From: Paenibacillus sp. NAIST15-1
Lineage (GTDB): Bacteria; Bacillota; Bacilli; Paenibacillales; Paenibacillaceae
Length of the DNA: 64,000 bases
Direction of reading: 5' to 3'
Assembly (NCBI RefSeq): GCF_001894745.1
Contig: NZ_BBYF01000001.1
Location: forward strand, 558,001-622,000
The translations under genes and the position numbers were made by a program. This document shows, in pieces, positions 61,363-64,000 of this stretch (position 1 is its first letter; each line of letters starts with the position of its first letter). The notes beneath the pieces were generated by a model. The model saw only the letters and a list, made by a program, of their open reading frames with translations, was not told where the DNA came from and searched no databases.

Positions 61363-64000
61363 TTAATATCCGTCACCAACTGTCATTTCATTGGATGCGG
61401 TGGACAGTGCATTCACTGTTGCATTGCGCCCATCCGCTACGGACATAACGAATACTTTATAGGCAACGCCGCTGCGAATTGGATTTCCATATGCATCATT
61501 ATCTGACAGCGAGAACATTCTAGATTCTTCGCCAATTACGCTTACTCCTCTTAAACGATTCGCCTGATCCAGGTTGAAGGAGTTCGCTGAGCTAGAAGGA
61601 ACGACCATCAATGCATAATAGGCAATCCCGCTGTCGTTGCTTGGCTTCGAGAAGGAGGCCTTGAAGTTATTCCCCCCTTCTCTTGTCAAAAACACATTCG
61701 TAGGTGCCTGCACGAATTGATCTACCAAGGCAAATTCACCAGAAGGCGAAGACAAGGCATTTGAGGAGCCGCTTCTATTGTCAGCTACCGTAAGCACAAA
61801 TACCCGGTAAGCAACACCTTTTTGAATGTCGTTGCCTTGAACATCCCGCAAGCCGCTTGTTAGCGATTGTCTTACATAGCCACTCTGATTCCCAACCCGA
61901 ATGTAGCTGGATGATCTCACCTGTCCCGCACTATATGCGTCGAATGCATAGGACTGATCTGCGCGGACAACCATAATACGGTATTCATTTACGTACGAAT
62001 TACTGGATGGTGCATTAAAGCCTACTTCAATGTCGCTGGCATTACCGTTTTTGCCAATAATCTTCGCTTCTACATTCGTCACGACATCAACCGAGGCATT
62101 GCCTTTAAGCGTCACCTCTGGAGATGGAGCAGACAACGCATTGTTCGCTTGACTATTGGAGCTTACAGACAGAACAAATACCCGGTAGCTGTTGCCGTTG
62201 CGAATCGGTGCTCCATCTACATCTCTTGCATCCGCATCGAATACATACGACAAGCTGCTGCCACTCCGATACACGACAGATGAGTTCCAATTGTTAACTC
62301 GATTGGCCTCTGTTAGATTAAAACGGCTTGCATTGGAAGACTTCACAACCATGACGCGATAATGGTTCACGTTCGATTCATCTGCAGCACGGTTGAATGT
62401 TACACTCAGGTTCCGTCCATCATTGTAGTTTCCACCCAAACTGCTTGCCGATACGTTCGTTGCAGGGTACACCGTCGAATTGTTAGACAACGTAATCGTA
62501 TCTGAGGAGCTGGACAGGGAATTCACATAACTACCGCGTCCAACAGAAAGCACATATACTTGGTAGCTGGTTCCGTTACGGATTAGGTCCCCATCTACGT
62601 CTCTCGCAGTAGAGCTCAGCTTGAGGCTAACGTCTCTGCCATTCGGGTTCATCGACGTATAATTGTAGCTGGATACGTTGTTCGCTTCGGATATATCAAA
62701 GCGGTACGATCTGCTCGTCTTCACAACCATTATTCGATACTGGCTAATATTCGATTCGTCCGATGCCCGGTTGAAGGTAACCATCATATCGCGGCCGTCA
62801 TTATAATCTCCGACATCGCTTACTCTTACATTGGAAGCACTGTACACCGTTGAGTTATTCGAAATATTGATGGAATCAGATGCGCCCGACAATGCATTGT
62901 AATCAGAGTTGCTATTCGAAACTGACATGACGAACAGACGGTACGTTTCCCCTCTGCGGATTAGTGAGCCATTCACATCACGCATATTAGATGGCAATGT
63001 TGAAGTAATGCTATAGCCATTCTTCGAGACATCATAATAATTGCTAGATGAAACCCGGTTTGCTTCAGTCAAATCAAAGCGATAAGCATCCGAATATTTC
63101 ACTGCAAAAATCCGGTAGTAGCTTACGCGCGATTCATCGGAGGAGCGATTAAAGCTGATCTGAATATCGCGTCCATCTCCATAATTGCCCACTTGGCTAA
63201 CCTTCGTAATCACTGGAACACCAGCTGATTGTCCAAGCGTGATCGAAGATGAGCTGGAGGATAGCTTATTAGCATACGAGCTCGTATTGCTGACAGCTAC
63301 GACAAATACGGTATAAGGTACGCCATTGCGAATTAAGTCACCCGCTGTATCTCTAGTTGTCGAACTCAAGGTTGTCGTCAACGTCGAGTTGCTGGACTTC
63401 GGTACGGTCGTATAATTATTGCTGGATACGCGGTCTGCTTCATAAGCATCGAAACGAGATGCATCCTTCGTTTTGACGACCATAATCCGATAATTTTGAA
63501 TTGGGCTGTCGTTAGAAGGACGGGAGAAGCTGACCTGCATATCACGGCCGTCGTTATAATTCGCCACATTGCGCACTTGCACATTCGTTGCCGCTGCAAC
63601 CGCGTTGTCGCCTAACGTAAAGGTTGAAGATGGGTTCGAGAGCACCTGTTGGTTGCTCGTTCTGCCCACTGACAATACATAAGCTTCATACTTCACATTC
63701 GTACGGATGTAGTCTCCATCTACGTCACGTGCTCGGGAATCCAATCTGACTACAGGATCGTCACCGCTCTTGTTCACTACGGTATAATTGTTGGAAGATA
63801 CCGAACGAGCCTTGTTCAAATTAAAGGAGTTCGACGCTTTAACAATCATGACGCGATATTGATCAAGGTTATTTTCATACTGTTCCTTGGAGAAGCTGAC
63901 ACGAATATCGCTTGCATCTCCGGATTGGCCTGAGATCTGTGTTGTCACATAATTGACGCCTCTAAGATCGCCGGAGTAGTCGGGCTCATCTGGATATGTC
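61363..64000 (-). CDS. Repeat-rich FN3-like protein, N-terminus off the right edge
   Basis: 879 codons are in the window and the frame stays open at the right edge (the GTG at 63948 is internal, not a start). The product consists of seven tandem repeats of about 118-125 residues. Each shows the same plan: NYNDGRDMQVSFSRPSNDS, YRIMVVK, SRFDLTEANRVSSNNY, RDVDGDLIRNGxxYxVFVLSVS and ALSxPSxxITL. This beta-rich plan resembles divergent fibronectin type III domains. The last repeat is the most diverged. No cysteines, and no anchor is visible at the C-terminus, so any signal peptide, catalytic domain or S-layer anchor must be in the missing part. Such proteins are normally secreted or surface-bound adhesins or carbohydrate-active enzymes. 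Confidence 0.85.
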   Translation of the reverse strand, partial: TYPDEPDYSGDLRGVNYVTTQISGQSGDASDIRVSFSKEQYENNLDQYRVMIVKASNSFNLNKARSVSSNNYTVVNKSGDDPVVRLDSRARDVDGDYIRTNVKYEAYVLSVGRTSNQQVLSNPSSTFTLGDNAVAAATNVQVRNVANYNDGRDMQVSFSRPSNDSPIQNYRIMVVKTKDASRFDAYEADRVSSNNYTTVPKSSNSTLTTTLSSTTRDTAGDLIRNGVPYTVFVVAVSNTSSYANKLSSSSSSITLGQSAGVPVITKVSQVGNYGDGRDIQISFNRSSDESRVSYYRIFAVKYSDAYRFDLTEANRVSSSNYYDVSKNGYSITSTLPSNMRDVNGSLIRRGETYRLFVMSVSNSNSDYNALSGASDSINISNNSTVYSASNVRVSDVGDYNDGRDMMVTFNRASDESNISQYRIMVVKTSRSYRFDISEANNVSSYNYTSMNPNGRDVSLKLSSTARDVDGDLIRNGTSYQVYVLSVGRGSYVNSLSSSSDTITLSNNSTVYPATNVSASSLGGNYNDGRNLSVTFNRAADESNVNHYRVMVVKSSNASRFNLTEANRVNNWNSSVVYRSGSSLSYVFDADARDVDGAPIRNGNSYRVFVLSVSSNSQANNALSAPSPEVTLKGNASVDVVTNVEAKIIGKNGNASDIEVGFNAPSSNSYVNEYRIMVVRADQSYAFDAYSAGQVRSSSYIRVGNQSGYVRQSLTSGLRDVQGNDIQKGVAYRVFVLTVADNRSGSSNALSSPSGEFALVDQFVQAPTNVFLTREGGNNFKASFSKPSNDSGIAYYALMVVPSSSANSFNLDQANRLRGVSVIGEESRMFSLSDNDAYGNPIRSGVAYKVFVMSVADGRNATVNALSTASNEMTVGDGY

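Overview
The window reads as chromosomal DNA of a spore-forming Bacillales bacterium, most likely a Paenibacillus. It carries a gerA-gerB-gerC spore germination receptor operon, T-box, S-box (SAM) and TPP leader RNAs, a Mn-dependent pyrophosphatase, a GntR-controlled gluconate locus and Shine-Dalgarno sites of the AGGAGG type. Most genes are of moderate GC. The siderophore transporter at 1531-5399 and the small secreted protein at 45082-45513 are visibly richer in A+T. No rRNA, tRNA or CRISPR array was seen.

Layout. 1-574: start of a PAS sensor protein that leaves the window. 992-1517: decayed IS30-type transposase. 1531-5399: Fur-controlled YclNOPQ-like Fe-siderophore ABC transporter. 5740-11023: a 40-residue membrane ORF, an exo/endonuclease/phosphatase-fold protein, a MerR regulator with a DUF4870 membrane protein, an AlkD-like HEAT protein, ppaC and an NAD(P)-binding protein. 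11275-18140: an apparent organophosphate uptake and hydrolysis locus (binding protein, phosphodiesterase-type enzyme, two permeases, ATPase, DeoR regulator, PHP phosphatase), interrupted by a terminator and a composite intergenic repeat. 18232-19158: MerR/GyrI-like regulator. 19364-22628: TPP-riboswitch thiamine salvage operon tenA-thiM-thiD-thiE. 22903-27795: polysaccharide deacetylase with a YkoP-like partner, tandem GNAT, and thrS behind a T-box. 27971-31426: exported FAD-type oxidoreductase, then a TetR/YhgE-like pair sharing one operator. 31538-35533: SAM-riboswitch methionine importer metNIQ with a linked Fe-ADH-superfamily dehydrogenase. 36154-41486: XRE/membrane pair and the gluconate operon gnd-gntR-gntP-gntK. 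41512-46666: FabF paralogue, methyltransferase, XRE/MmyB regulator, small secreted protein, YjaZ-like metalloprotease. 46797-50515: gerABC. 50686-52862: chemotaxis receptor and a small STAS-like protein. 53106-60763: two-module NRPS ending in a reductase domain, its Sfp-type PPTase, and a c-di-GMP-I riboswitch leader. 61363-64000: repeat-rich FN3-like protein that leaves the window.

The most striking unit is the right-hand one. A PPTase and a truncated-C/A-T-C-A-T-R synthetase have the architecture of the staphylococcal aureusimine (pyrazinone) system AusAB. Their leader contains a clear GEMM-I (c-di-GMP) aptamer followed by an intrinsic terminator. The adenylation codes read closest to Ile and then Val, suggesting an Ile-Val aldehyde that cyclises to a pyrazinone. 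If this is right, production of this small molecule is tied to the second messenger that governs motility and biofilm behaviour.
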